From assembly GCF_000182565.1 (NCBI RefSeq), contig NW_015971550.1, forward strand, positions 1-44,517: a stretch of 44,517 nucleotides of DNA. The letters are read 5' to 3'. Under the pieces are notes generated by a model. That model searched no databases and was not told where the DNA came from. It saw nothing but the letters and a program-made list of their open reading frames with translations. Origin of the DNA: Spizellomyces punctatus DAOM BR117. Lineage: Eukaryota > Chytridiomycota > Chytridiomycetes > Spizellomycetales > Spizellomycetaceae. Shown in pieces: positions 32,579 to 41,862 of this stretch; within the stretch, counting starts at the first letter, position 1; every line of letters begins with the position of its first letter. Both the position numbers and the translations under genes were made by a program.

Positions 32579-33069
32579 TGTAACAGGCTAGCAGGGACAA
32601 GAAGACAACAGAAAACTAGGGAAGACTTGGTTACTACTTGTTATTCTCCTTTGAGGGGCCTCAGAGAGGTCCTCTTTTTATAGACAAAAGGGGCTGACAA
32701 ATGCTATATCCTAACTACCCAATCAGATCTCACCCACATCATCCTAAACTGTTTGTCAGCCTATTGCACCATTTGCAACCAATCAGATCTTGTACATGTC
32801 ATCCTAAACTATTTGTCAGCCTATTGCACCATTTATAGCCAATCACAAGTGAGACAAGTCATCCTAAATACACTGTGCCACTTGATTAAAAGGGGCAGAT
32901 GCTAGTGTGTCAGGATACTCATCTAATTTAGCCAGAAATGGCTAAATCTGCTTATTTATCTAATTCTGGTCAAATGAATGCTGACACCATCAGCAAAGTC
33001 ATGTGACCACTAGTTTGGAACCACATCTAACCAGTATAACCATAGCACTGACAGAAGAATTCTGTCACA
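32579..33069 (-). repeat. G1 3' LTR (491 bp)
   Basis: TGTGACAGAATTC...CCTGTTACA in element orientation, preceded by polypurine tract AAAGTGGGGGAG at 33070-33081. It contains three CCAATCA-bearing repeat units. Confidence 0.95.
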
Positions 33070-33085
33070 CTCCCCCACTTTAAGA

Positions 33086-34603
33086 TTAAGCTCCCTTCTG
33101 GGCCAGGAACTCCTTCAAGATTTCTCTGCCATGGGGTAGGATGTTCTCTTCTGGTTCCCAAGTGTTCTGAGAGGAGGGGTATCCTTTCCACTTGATGAGG
33201 TAGAGATTCTTCTTCCTTCTGGTCTTGTGGTCAAGAATCTTCTCAACTTCCCAAAACTCTTCTCCTTGCTGGATAATTGGCTCAGGCTCAGGGGGTACTG
33301 GTCTGGTAGGGAAGTCCTCTGTGGGGTCCAAGTAAGGCTTGAGGAGTCTCACATGGAACACTGGATGAATCTTCATGGTGCTGGGGAGCTCCAGGGTGTA
33401 ATTCTGAAATTCATCCTTGGCCTTGATTCTGTAAGGTCCAAGCCAGGGGTGAAGAAGTTTCTGGGCTGGTCTCTGGGCTTCTTCTTCTGGGGTGATGCCT
33501 TCTCTGGATAGCCAAACTTTGGAGCCTATGGGGTAGCTTGGGGCATTGCTGAGAGACTTGTTGGCTTGCTGAACTTGTCTTTCTTGGGCTAGTATCATGT
33601 TATCCTTGGCTACTTGAAGCAGTTGCTGAATATACTGGTGGAAGTCTGTTGCTTCAGGATCATTGCTTTCTCCTGGTGGTGTTGCTGGGGTCCTGGGATG
33701 CTGGCCATTCTCCAAGTAGAATGGGGTAAAGCCTGTAGTTTCTGAGACACTGTTGTTGTAGGCAAACTCAGCAAAGGGGAGAAGATCTTCCCAATTCTTC
33801 ATGTTGTACTCCAGGGAAGCTCTCAGGTAGATCTTCAAAGTCTTGATGGTTCTCTCTGCCTGTCCATTGGTCTGCTGGTGTCTTGCAGTGGCTAGGAGGG
33901 TGTTGCAGCCTAAGAGTTGCATCAAGTTGGACCAGAATGAACTGGTGAACTTGGTGTCTCTGTCTGATACAATCACTTCTGGGAGGCCATGGTGCTTGAA
34001 GATGTGCTTCAAGAAGAGCAGGGCCAGGTCCTTGGCTGAGGCTCTGGTGGTGGTAGGGATGAAGTGGCTTCTCTTTGACAATCTGTCAACAATGATAAAG
34101 ATGGCATTGTGACCAGAGGAAGTCATGGGTAGGTCAGGGATCAGGTCAATGGAGATCTGGCTCCATCTGGTCTTGGGTACTGGGAGGGGCTGCAGCAAGC
34201 CTGCTGGTGGTTGCTGACTAGGTTTGCTTCTCTGGCAGGAATCACAAGACTTGACATACTTCTTAATGTCCTTGTACATCCTTGGCCAGTAGTAATGCCT
34301 TGCTAGGGCATCATGGGTCTTGGTGATGCCAAAGTGTCCAGCATACTGAGTGTCATGGGTTTCTTGGAGTAGGCTCAACCTTAGGTCTGGGTCACTAGGA
34401 ACAAAGATCCTGTCCTGGAAGTAGAGTAACCCATCTTGATGGCTGAGGTACTTGAGCCTTTGTTGCTGGTCTTCTGGTCTCCTGGGGTCATCCAAAGCTT
34501 GGATGAGCTCTTGAAGTTCTGGGTCTTCTGTGGTACTGGTCTTCAATCTCTCTTGAAGGGTGCTGGTGGTGTGGGTCACAGCATTCAACTCTGCTGCCAC
34601 CAA
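33086..34603 (-). CDS. G1 pol part 2: integrase and chromodomain
   Basis: 505 open codons. Zinc finger His near 83-90 and C120/C123; DDE residues D153 (SIDLIPDLP), D214 (VSDRDTKF) and E250 (NGQAERTIK). A complete C-terminal chromodomain spans about residues 448-500 ([35 protein letters not shown]). It was originally continuous with the RT frame; the 6559-8244 copy shows the undisturbed join (HTVADILSRRP). All integrase active-site residues are kept. Confidence 0.93.
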   Translation of the reverse strand: MVAAELNAVTHTTSTLQERLKTSTTEDPELQELIQALDDPRRPEDQQQRLKYLSHQDGLLYFQDRIFVPSDPDLRLSLLQETHDTQYAGHFGITKTHDALARHYYWPRMYKDIKKYVKSCDSCQRSKPSQQPPAGLLQPLPVPKTRWSQISIDLIPDLPMTSSGHNAIFIIVDRLSKRSHFIPTTTRASAKDLALLFLKHIFKHHGLPEVIVSDRDTKFTSSFWSNLMQLLGCNTLLATARHQQTNGQAERTIKTLKIYLRASLEYNMKNWEDLLPFAEFAYNNSVSETTGFTPFYLENGQHPRTPATPPGESNDPEATDFHQYIQQLLQVAKDNMILAQERQVQQANKSLSNAPSYPIGSKVWLSREGITPEEEAQRPAQKLLHPWLGPYRIKAKDEFQNYTLELPSTMKIHPVFHVRLLKPYLDPTEDFPTRPVPPEPEPIIQQGEEFWEVEKILDHKTRRKKNLYLIKWKGYPSSQNTWEPEENILPHGREILKEFLAQKGA

Positions 34604-37347
34604 GGCCTTGCACTTGATGCATCTTGGGGCCAGGTCTGGTCTTCTAGACAGGATGTCGCCACTGTGTGGAGTCTTCCTGGGCCATAGCCAATCTCAAAGT
34701 CAAAAGATTGGAAATTCATGACCCATCTGGCTTGTCTTCTGGTCAAGAAGTGCTGGTTCTGTAGCCACTTGAGGGACTGGTGGTCTGAGATAACTTTGAA
34801 GGGGGTTCCTTCCAGGTAGGGCCTCCAAACTCTGAGGGCATCATGGATGGCTAACAGCTCTTGTTCTCTGGTGTCATATCTGGTCTCTGCTGGGGCCATC
34901 TTCCTGGAGTGGTAGGCAACTGGTCTCATGCCTTTCCCATCATCCTGCCCAAGCCATGCTCCAACTGCATAACCTGAGGCATCAGGGAAGACAGTGGTAG
35001 GCAAGGCTGGGTCAAAGGGTCTGAGTACAGGAGCTTTGGTGACCATATCCTTCAGCTGCTGAAAAGCTTTCTCCTGAGGTTCAGACCAGGTCCAGGGCTT
35101 GTCATTCCTCAACACGTCTGTCAATGGTGCAGCTTGCTCTGCCAGGTCCTCCAGAAAGCTATGGAAGTAGTTCACCAGGCCCATGAACTGTCTGACTTCA
35201 GTGACACTCTTGGGGGTGGGCCATTCTTGAACAGTCTGCACTTTCTTGGGGTCAAGCTTGACTCCTTCATGTGAGACTACATGGCCAAGAAACTCTACTT
35301 CTTGCTTGAAGAACTGGCACTTGCTGGGGTTGGCATACAGCTTGTTCTGCCTGAGGGCTTGCAGAACCTGCTTGAGGTGGTCCAGGTGATCTTCTGGGGT
35401 CTTGGAGTAGATGAGGATGTCATCTAGGTAGACAATAACAAAGATGTCCAAGAAGGGTCTAAGGACATCATTCATCAAAGTCATGAAAGTGGCTGGGGCA
35501 TTGGTCATTCCAAAGGACATGACCAGGAACTCAAAGTGACCATATCCGGTTCTGAAGGCTGTCTTGGGGATGTCTTCTGGGTGGACTCTGATCTGGTAAT
35601 AGCCTGACTTCAGATCTAGCTTGGTAAACACCTGGGCTCCATTCAGCCTATCCATCAGCTCATCAATCCTAGGGAGGGGATATCTGTTCTTGATGGTGAT
35701 CTTGTTCAGAGCCCTGTAGTCCACACACATCCTCAAAGACCCTTCTTTCTTCTTGACAAAGAGGATAGGTGCTCCAAATGGGCTCTTGGATGGTCTGATG
35801 TGGCCTGCCTCCAGAAGCTCTGAAAGCTGCTTCCTCAGTTCTTCTAACTCCAAAGAAGAGAGGTGGTAGGTTGGTCTCCAGGGGGTCTGGTTGGGGTCAC
35901 TGAGTTCAATTCTGTGATCTACTGATCTCTCAGGGGGAAGTCCTGGGGGAAGCTCTTCAGCAAAGACATCTTGATAGTTTTCAAGAAGCTTGGTGACTTT
36001 GGAATCCATGGTGTCTGGAGGGGTGCTGGTATCTTGAGGGTTCTTGAGATACACAGCAAAAGCTGTTGCTGTCCTCTTCTTCAGTGTTCTGGCCAACATC
36101 TTTACTGATACCATGGTGATAAGATTGGACTTCTGGGATTTGTTGGAAGAGCTGGCCTGCTTAACAGACCATCTGACTCTGGGGTGCTGGGAGGTGGTGA
36201 AGGTCACAGTGTTCTTGTTGTAGTTGATACTGGGATTCCTCCAGGCAAACCAAGGTATACCCAGGATCAAGTCAAACTTGATTGGGGCTACTATAAAGTC
36301 TGACTGTTCTGTGTAGGTTCCTACTGAGTACTGAAGACCTTTGACAAAGCCTATTTCTTGGTGCTTTCTGTCATCAGCCATAGAGATTTCTGCTCCAGGG
36401 AGAGAATGAGTCACCAGTTGTGCCTTCTTGACAAAGGACTGTGACACATAGAGTTGGTTTGCCCCATTATCCAGGAGAATGGTTACTGGGATTCCTTGGA
36501 TTCTACCTTGCACAGTCAGCAAGTGACTCTGGGGAATCCTTGGCCCTTTGGGGGTACTTAAAGAGTATGGAGCCACCTCTACTACATGGATCTTGCTTTC
36601 TTGGTAGGTGGCCTGGGTGGTCTGGGGTTCTGGGGTTCTCTGGGGTTCCTGGGTTTTCTGGGGTTCTAGGGTTCTCTGGGGTTCTGGGGTTCTCTGGGGT
36701 TCTTGGGTTCTCTGGGGTTCTGGGGTTCTCTGGGGTTCTTGGGTTCTCTGGAGTTCTTGGGTTCTCTGGAGTTCTGGGGTTCTCTGGGATTCTGGGGTTC
36801 TCTGGGGTTCTGGGGTTCTCTGGGGTTCTGGGATTTTCTGGGTTTCTGGGGTTCTCTGGGATTCTGGGATTCTCTGGGTTTCTGGGGTTCTCTGGGATGC
36901 TGGGGTTCTCTGGGGTTCTGGGGTTCTCTGGGGTTCTGGGGTTCTCTGGGTTTCTGGGGTTCTCTGGGGTTCTGGGGTTCTCTGGGTTTCTGGGGTTCTC
37001 TGGGATTCTGGGGTTCTCAGGGGTTCTGGGATTTTCTGGGTTTCTGGGGTTCTCTGGGATTCTGGGATTCTCTGGGTTTCTGGGGTTCTCTGGGATGCTG
37101 GGGTTCTCTGGGGTTCCAGGTAAAGTCCATGGATAGTTAAAGTCTCAGGGGTGGTTTCAGGTGGGTCCAATAGGTCCAAAGGTTGAATAACAGGAGAGTG
37201 TACCAGGTGGTGGGTGTCAGGGTTTTGGTTCTTGATATCTTCCCCAGTAGAGGCAGAACCTCCATCTTCTACTGAGTCTGCTTGCCATTTCCCTGCTGCT
37301 TGGTCTTCAATGGGCAGAGGGGGGCAATATGGCCTGGTTTTCTGCAC
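34585..37347 (-). CDS. G1 pol part 1: protease, RT, RNase H
   Basis: 920 codons, overlapping the gag end by 79 bp in the -1 frame, so Gag-Pol synthesis would need -1 frameshifting. Residues about 77-245 are a degenerate PQRTPE repeat. Protease motif [12 protein letters not shown] lies near 291, RT Y-L-D-D at about 640-643, and RNase H DASG near 786 with HTVA at the end. The frame is lost by a one-base deletion near 34656 (GTGGCGACATCC against GTGGCAGACATCC), after which the last about 18 codons are spurious. Confidence 0.93.
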   Translation of the reverse strand: MQKTRPYCPPLPIEDQAAGKWQADSVEDGGSASTGEDIKNQNPDTHHLVHSPVIQPLDLLDPPETTPETLTIHGLYLEPQRTPASQRTPETQRIPESQRTPETQKIPEPLRTPESQRTPETQRTPEPQRTPETQRTPEPQRTPEPQRTPASQRTPETQRIPESQRTPETQKIPEPQRTPEPQRTPESQRTPELQRTQELQRTQEPQRTPEPQRTQEPQRTPEPQRTLEPQKTQEPQRTPEPQTTQATYQESKIHVVEVAPYSLSTPKGPRIPQSHLLTVQGRIQGIPVTILLDNGANQLYVSQSFVKKAQLVTHSLPGAEISMADDRKHQEIGFVKGLQYSVGTYTEQSDFIVAPIKFDLILGIPWFAWRNPSINYNKNTVTFTTSQHPRVRWSVKQASSSNKSQKSNLITMVSVKMLARTLKKRTATAFAVYLKNPQDTSTPPDTMDSKVTKLLENYQDVFAEELPPGLPPERSVDHRIELSDPNQTPWRPTYHLSSLELEELRKQLSELLEAGHIRPSKSPFGAPILFVKKKEGSLRMCVDYRALNKITIKNRYPLPRIDELMDRLNGAQVFTKLDLKSGYYQIRVHPEDIPKTAFRTGYGHFEFLVMSFGMTNAPATFMTLMNDVLRPFLDIFVIVYLDDILIYSKTPEDHLDHLKQVLQALRQNKLYANPSKCQFFKQEVEFLGHVVSHEGVKLDPKKVQTVQEWPTPKSVTEVRQFMGLVNYFHSFLEDLAEQAAPLTDVLRNDKPWTWSEPQEKAFQQLKDMVTKAPVLRPFDPALPTTVFPDASGYAVGAWLGQDDGKGMRPVAYHSRKMAPAETRYDTREQELLAIHDALRVWRPYLEGTPFKVISDHQSLKWLQNQHFLTRRQARWVMNFQSFDFEIGYGPGRLHTVATSCLEDQTWPQDASSARPWWQQS
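36613..37115 (-). repeat. Coding minisatellite, 18-bp units, in G1 pol
   Basis: About 500 bp of imperfect repeats built on CTGGGGTTCTCTGGGGTT (plus strand), encoding PQRTPE-type hexapeptides on the coding strand. The plus strand is dense in GGGG runs spaced by 4-6 bases. The long plus-strand Gly/Phe/Ser/Leu frames here are shadows of it. Confidence 0.93.
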
Positions 37348-38180
37348 CTGAAACAGGCTCCCTTCTTTCTGAGCTCAGTCTTCTCAGCCTCAGTGAGTTT
37401 GGAGAGAGGCTTCCCAGCATTGGTGGATATACTATCTATCTCCATAGGGACTACTCCAGAGTTCTCAGCCTTGGGGGAGTAGTAGCTGGTGGCCTGGCTT
37501 CTTTTCTGGTAGCTGAACTGGATCTGGTCAATCCTATCAGCTGTTGCTGCAGCTGTGGCTAAGTTGATGGTACTGGTGGGATTAAGCTCCAGTTGTTCCT
37601 GAACCCTGGGTTTAAGCCCTCTGATAAACTTGTCTAACTTTTCAGCTTCTGACAAGTCATCCACCTGAAGGCATAAAGTATTGAACTGGTTCAGGTACTC
37701 CTTTACTGAGCCTTGTTGTTTGAGCCTGGCCAACTGGTCTCTTGCTGCTCTGGTGGCATTTGCTGGGAGGAAGTTCTCTTGAAGGGCTCTCTTGAACTGG
37801 TCCCAAGACTGGATTCTGAGAGGGGATCCTACTGGGTGGTTCTTGACATGGCTTTGCCACCAGACTTCAGCATGGAGTTCCAAGTAGGTGGTGGCTACTA
37901 ACAGTTGGCCTTCTGGTGATAGATCTGCAGCTGCCTGGAAGTACTCTTCAAGTCTGAGGAGGTATGTCCTAATCTCTTGGACATTCCTGTTGCCTTTGTA
38001 GGGCTTCAACTTGCTTTGGAGGACTTTTACCAGGGATTTATCTACTCTGGGTTCATACTGAGCAGTGGCTGGTGTGGTGGAGTTCAGCTGCTGGAGCTTT
38101 GCTTGATAAAGCTCCTGCCTGACCTGGTCTATGTCAAGCTCAGCAATGGTGTTGAAGAGAATCTCTTCCTGGCTGGTCAT
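37269..38180 (-). CDS. G1 gag
   Basis: 303 codons, starting [18 protein letters not shown]. It has a retrotransposon gag domain ([55 protein letters not shown]) and CCHC knuckle [14 protein letters not shown] at residues 276-289. It is intact. The knuckle region contains a run of six C on the coding strand within the gag/pol overlap. The truncated relative at 256-1129 ends inside the same knuckle. Confidence 0.95.
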   Translation of the reverse strand: MTSQEEILFNTIAELDIDQVRQELYQAKLQQLNSTTPATAQYEPRVDKSLVKVLQSKLKPYKGNRNVQEIRTYLLRLEEYFQAAADLSPEGQLLVATTYLELHAEVWWQSHVKNHPVGSPLRIQSWDQFKRALQENFLPANATRAARDQLARLKQQGSVKEYLNQFNTLCLQVDDLSEAEKLDKFIRGLKPRVQEQLELNPTSTINLATAAATADRIDQIQFSYQKRSQATSYYSPKAENSGVVPMEIDSISTNAGKPLSKLTEAEKTELRKKGACFRCRKPGHIAPLCPLKTKQQGNGKQTQ

Positions 38181-38874
38181 GGTGGTAATGGGGTGGAGTC
38201 TTGGGTAGTTACAATATTACTTGTAACAACAACAATAGGGTGGGTCACAGGCCCAAGAGATGCAATGTTACTTGCAGTCAAGATAGGGTGGGTCACAGGC
38301 CCAAGAGATGCAATGTTACTTGCAGTCAAGATAGGGTGGGTCACAGGCCCAAGAGATGCAATGTTACTTGCAGTCAAAATAGGGTGGGTCACAGGCCCAA
38401 GAGATGCAATGTTACTTGCAGTCAAAATAGGGTGGGTCACAGGCCCAAAATATGCAATATTACTTGCAAGTACAACTGGTGGGGAGGATACAGGGGGACT
38501 CTACAGCTTCTTCACAATCCCACAATAGAAAAGCTCTATCTGTTTTATCAGAGCTTCTGATGCTAACCAAGTGGTGTGTCTGGTAGTAGTTCTGGAGGTT
38601 GTGCTGGGGGTAGGTTGGTGGTATGGGGTGGTGTGGGCTGGTCTGTAGGAGTCCTTGAAGGGGGTTCTGGGCATAGGTTGGGCCTGGGATAAGAGGCAGG
38701 GGTCTTCTGATATTACTCAGAAGGACTAGGGCTGGGTCTGGGGTCTGGGGTCTGTTGGTCTTCTGATATTACTCAGAAGGTCTAGGGCAGGCTCTGGGGG
38801 TCTGGGGATCTTAGCTTCTAATCTCTCACAGAAGGTCTAAGAGTCTGGGGTTGTTGTCTAAGGTGGTGCTACCA
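38181..38874 (-). other. G1 leader with 48-bp tandem repeats
   Basis: Untranslated region between the PBS and gag. At about 38237-38475 there are five head-to-tail 48-bp units based on AGGGTGGGTCACAGGCCCAA. A second set of imperfect repeats around TCTGATATTACTCAGAAGG lies at 38705-38785. PBS TGGTAGCACCACC is at 38862-38874. No gene is supported. Confidence 0.88.
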
Positions 38875-39485
38875 TGTAACAGGCTAGCAGGGACAAGAAG
38901 ACAACAGAAAACTAGGGAAGACTTGGTTACTACTTGTTATTCTCCTTTGAGGGGCCTCAGAGAGGTCCTCTTTTTATAGACAAAAGGGGCTGACAAATGC
39001 TATATCCTAACTACCCAATCAGATCTCACCCACATCATCCTAAACTGTTTGTCAGCCTATTGCACCATTTGCAGCCAATCAGAACTCATACATGTCATCC
39101 TAAACTATTTGTCAGCCTATTGCACCATTTGCAACCAATCAGAACTCATACATGTCATCCTAAACTATTTGTCAGCCTATTGCACCATTTGCAACCAATC
39201 AGATCTTGTACATGTCATCCTAAACTATTTGTCAGCCTATTGCACCATTTATAGCCAATCACAAGTGAGACAAGTCATCCTAAATACACTGTGCCACTTG
39301 ATTAAAAGGGGCAGATGCTAGTGTGTCAGGATACTCATCTAATTTAGCCAGAAATGGCTAAATCTGCTTATTTATCTAATTCTGGTCAAATGAATGCTGA
39401 CACCATCAGCAAAGTCATGTGACCACTAGTTTGGAACCACATCTAACCAGTATAACCATAGCACTGACAGAAGAATTCTGTCACA
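38875..39485 (-). repeat. G1 5' LTR (611 bp) with five 60-bp units
   Basis: Same as the 3' LTR except for two additional 60-bp CCAATCAGA-containing units at about 39015-39255. TG...CA termini. Confidence 0.95.
38971..38978 (-). promoter_or_regulatory. G1 LTR TATA box
   Basis: TATAAAAA on the coding strand, downstream of the CCAAT-bearing repeats, as expected for a U3 promoter. It is conserved in the divergent LTR at 8668-8675. Confidence 0.65.
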
Positions 39486-39563
39486 CAAATGGGTCGAAGA
39501 TGATAGAGGGTCAAATGTCTTCCAATTCCGTAGTGTGTGTGGTAGTCTCAGGTGGTGCTACCA

Positions 39564-40100
39564 TGTACCATCAATCGACCAGATTGCTCTAGTCGACATT
39601 TTCTGGCAAATCATTGGGCCCTGCAAGAGGGCTGTATAAAGACTTTGTTGTTAATACAAGAGAAAGGGAACTATTGATAGTTCCTCACGTTGCTAACTAG
39701 GCTAGTTGTTCTTCTAGTTTTTCCTTGCTTCTTCCTTTTTGAGGGGCTTTGGAGCAGCGCTCTTTTATGCTTGCTCCCTCCTTTGGCAGGGCGTCAGCAT
39801 GAGATTTCCCACCTCCGCCAGTGCAGTCCCTCTTGCACCAATCGGAAGTGATTGGCGCTAGCAAATAAAGGGACAAATAATCTTCTAACTATGGGGCTGC
39901 CATGGAACCGAATGACTTTGACAGGTTGTCAGCGTGGCAGGGCTTACATAATCTAACTACTGTTACGCACTGCGCCATACTTTGGCCATACATGGCTACA
40001 TGATCACTATGGCTATATATGGTGATATGATGATGAGACACGTCGCAAAAATCTAAGTTTGCACTTGTGTGTGAATACTAAAGGACAGGTCTACCTTACA
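39564..40100 (-). repeat. Outer G2-a 5' LTR
   Basis: 537 bp, the most diverged of the four G2 LTRs, with starts/ends TGTAAGG...GTACA on the coding strand. It ends exactly at 40100, where Merlin transposase sequence begins. Confidence 0.92.
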
Positions 40101-40663
40101 ATAACTGCTACAAAAAATATATTATTTATGCCTCTTTCAATGCCTCCAACAACCCACTGACCATTAATTTGTCTCCCTTTATGATATTTCCTTTTTCCAA
40201 ATAAAGATTCATCAATTTCAACAATTTTTCCAGGGCCTCCAATTTTCAAGCCTGCTCATTGTGATATAATTAAAATATTGGCACAAACTTCTCTATATAT
40301 ATCATACCATTTTGGTACAGTATTTTTTGAGTTAATAGATGCCTCATTAAGGACATGATGTTGCTGACTTCTCTGACACCATTTCCACATTATAATTAAT
40401 GCCTGGTCCACTTTTAGCTTGGTTTTATTGAAAATAGAGTTATGCCTAATAGATAGGCATGTGCTGCACTCCTTACACCTCCATCTATACCCATCTGTAT
40501 GAGTATAATCCTTGATTTTAGTCATAGGAGCACTCTTACATGCTGCCATAGGACAACTCATGCACTTAGCTAATAAACCCAGGTCAAAACACAGAGATAG
40601 TAGGGTACTCTCATATGTGGCAATGGCATTGTAGAAGTCTTTGTCAGTCTTCAATTGTGTCAT
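40101..40663 (-). pseudogene. Merlin (IS1016/ISXO2-like) transposase fragment
   Basis: 135 open codons with an N-terminal zinc ribbon (CMSCPMAACK and RWRCKECSTC). After an in-frame TGA at 40256-40258 the same frame continues with the DDE core: KIGGPGKIVEIDESLFGKRK, then YHKGRQINGQWVVGGIERG. This includes the first catalytic Asp. It is cut off at 40101 by the G2-a LTR, so the remaining catalytic residues are missing. Family assignment rests on the IDES...G.W..GGIER pattern. Terminal repeats were not found. Confidence 0.85.
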
Positions 40664-41862
40664 TGTCTATATTTTTATTGTCAAAAAGGCCCAGATCTAG
40701 TGTTGCAATGCACATGATCAAGATCTGGTTGACAGATCTTGTCTGAATCCCAATCATAAATGAATTACATAATGCATCTGATCATGTGGGATCATGACAG
40801 TCCCCTATAATGGGGAGTACCCTGAGGTAGTTTACCACCATTGCCTGATAAAGTTGTGAAGTTGTGAGCTCCTTCTTGCCTGGCATGATATGCATTTGCA
40901 CCAGTTGGATTCACTGTGTTCTGGGATCCCCAAATATGCCTTTCACATCTGATACAATACCTATAATTACAATTTATTCATTCCTAGGTTCTCGGATCTT
41001 CAGTGGCAAACACAAGTCATATGGGTTGCAACCCACTACTTGAGCCCCAAAAGTAACTGTACTATAACACCATGTCAGAGAGGTGTCCTTTCCTTTGGCA
41101 CATAGCCTCACAATTATAGTCCAAAAACAAGGTATCATGAATTCTAAATCAAATCCAATGAACCCAAGGCAGTGATGATTGGGAGCCTCGAGGTTTTCAA
41201 CTGTTGAGAATGTGATCCTAGGGCAGGCCTGTCAGCGTTGATGACACTGGCTATAGTTATTTCTTGAAAAAGTGACGATCTGCAGCAAAGTCTTATAATA
41301 CATAGGATAACTCGGCGTGACCTGGAAAACACATCACTGCGCATGAGGGTGTCAGAGTCGGCCACCCCAGCTTCCATATTCCTCAGCTTTACAATGAAAT
41401 CACTTGAATTATATAGGTATATGTAGCTGAGTGCGCTACGACAAGCAAGTGAGGCACAGTGATGCGTGCAATTATATACACGGAATGCGTGAAGGTCTGA
41501 AATAAGTGTAAAAGATAGGGCATAATCAAAGACTTTTTACAGGATAAATGCATAATATAGAATATAGAGAACTGCTTCAATAGATATAAATAACAATACG
41601 CTGCATCTTCTGTATTTTCCGGTCTTCTGTCAAGTGCGTTGCGCGCATGCATTCCCACTAGTGAAGGTTAGGTCGTAGTATAGCTTGTTCGAACCCATGT
41701 AATACAAAAGTAGCGAAAATATGTAACTAACAAATACGGATCGTAAGATCCGCGATCGGGTGGGTGACGAACAATAATGATCCTCGAAGGCCCTTAGATT
41801 TGCATTCGGGGTTAACCAGTAGCACATCTTCGCCTTTTGCGCTTCCATGACCAGTGTAAAAG
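40664..41862. other. AT-rich intergenic region, no gene recognised
   Basis: 1.2 kb between the transposase and the host gene. Short open frames on both strands lack recognisable domains. It may hold the Merlin 5' end and the promoter of the downstream gene; neither can be delimited. Confidence 0.6.

Larger units (their letters stand above)
32579..39485 (-). mobile_element. G1, near-intact chromodomain Ty3/gypsy element
   Basis: A complete insertion in the leader of outer G2, with target duplication CAAAT at 32574-32578 and 39486-39490. The LTRs (491 and 611 bp) appear identical by eye except for two extra 60-bp repeats in the 5' LTR. Gag and pol are open apart from a one-base loss near 34656. 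It is the youngest element in the window: CpGs are not decayed and no TGA stops occur. Confidence 0.95.
8902..40100 (-). mobile_element. Outer G2 chromovirus (G2-a), discontinuous
   Basis: The host element of the nest. Its pieces are the 3' UTR and pol 3' end (8902-11407), pol (18004-18374), pol 5' part to gag (29391-32578 with the gag leader continuing at 39486), and 5' LTR (39564-40100). Inserted or added inside it are copia-2, G2-b, a duplicated RT-gag-LTR unit, and G1. No 3' LTR is present: internal sequence starts exactly where that LTR should end. Multiple TGA stops make it inactive. Confidence 0.85.

Noticed and set aside
36441-37140. Three long plus-strand frames rich in Gly, Phe, Ser, Leu and Trp
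   Set aside because: Antisense shadows of the PQRTPE minisatellite in G1 pol.
38177-38560. Short frames over the 48-bp repeats
   Set aside because: The repeat length is a multiple of three, so frames stay open; no start context or homology.
38237-39255. CRISPR-like arrays
   Set aside because: The 48-bp and 60-bp units are directly tandem with no unique spacers; eukaryotic LTR/leader minisatellites.
41630-41848. Divergent minus-strand gene starting 15 bp from the CCDC81-like ATG
   Set aside because: 72 codons without recognisable domains; start codons too close for two genes.
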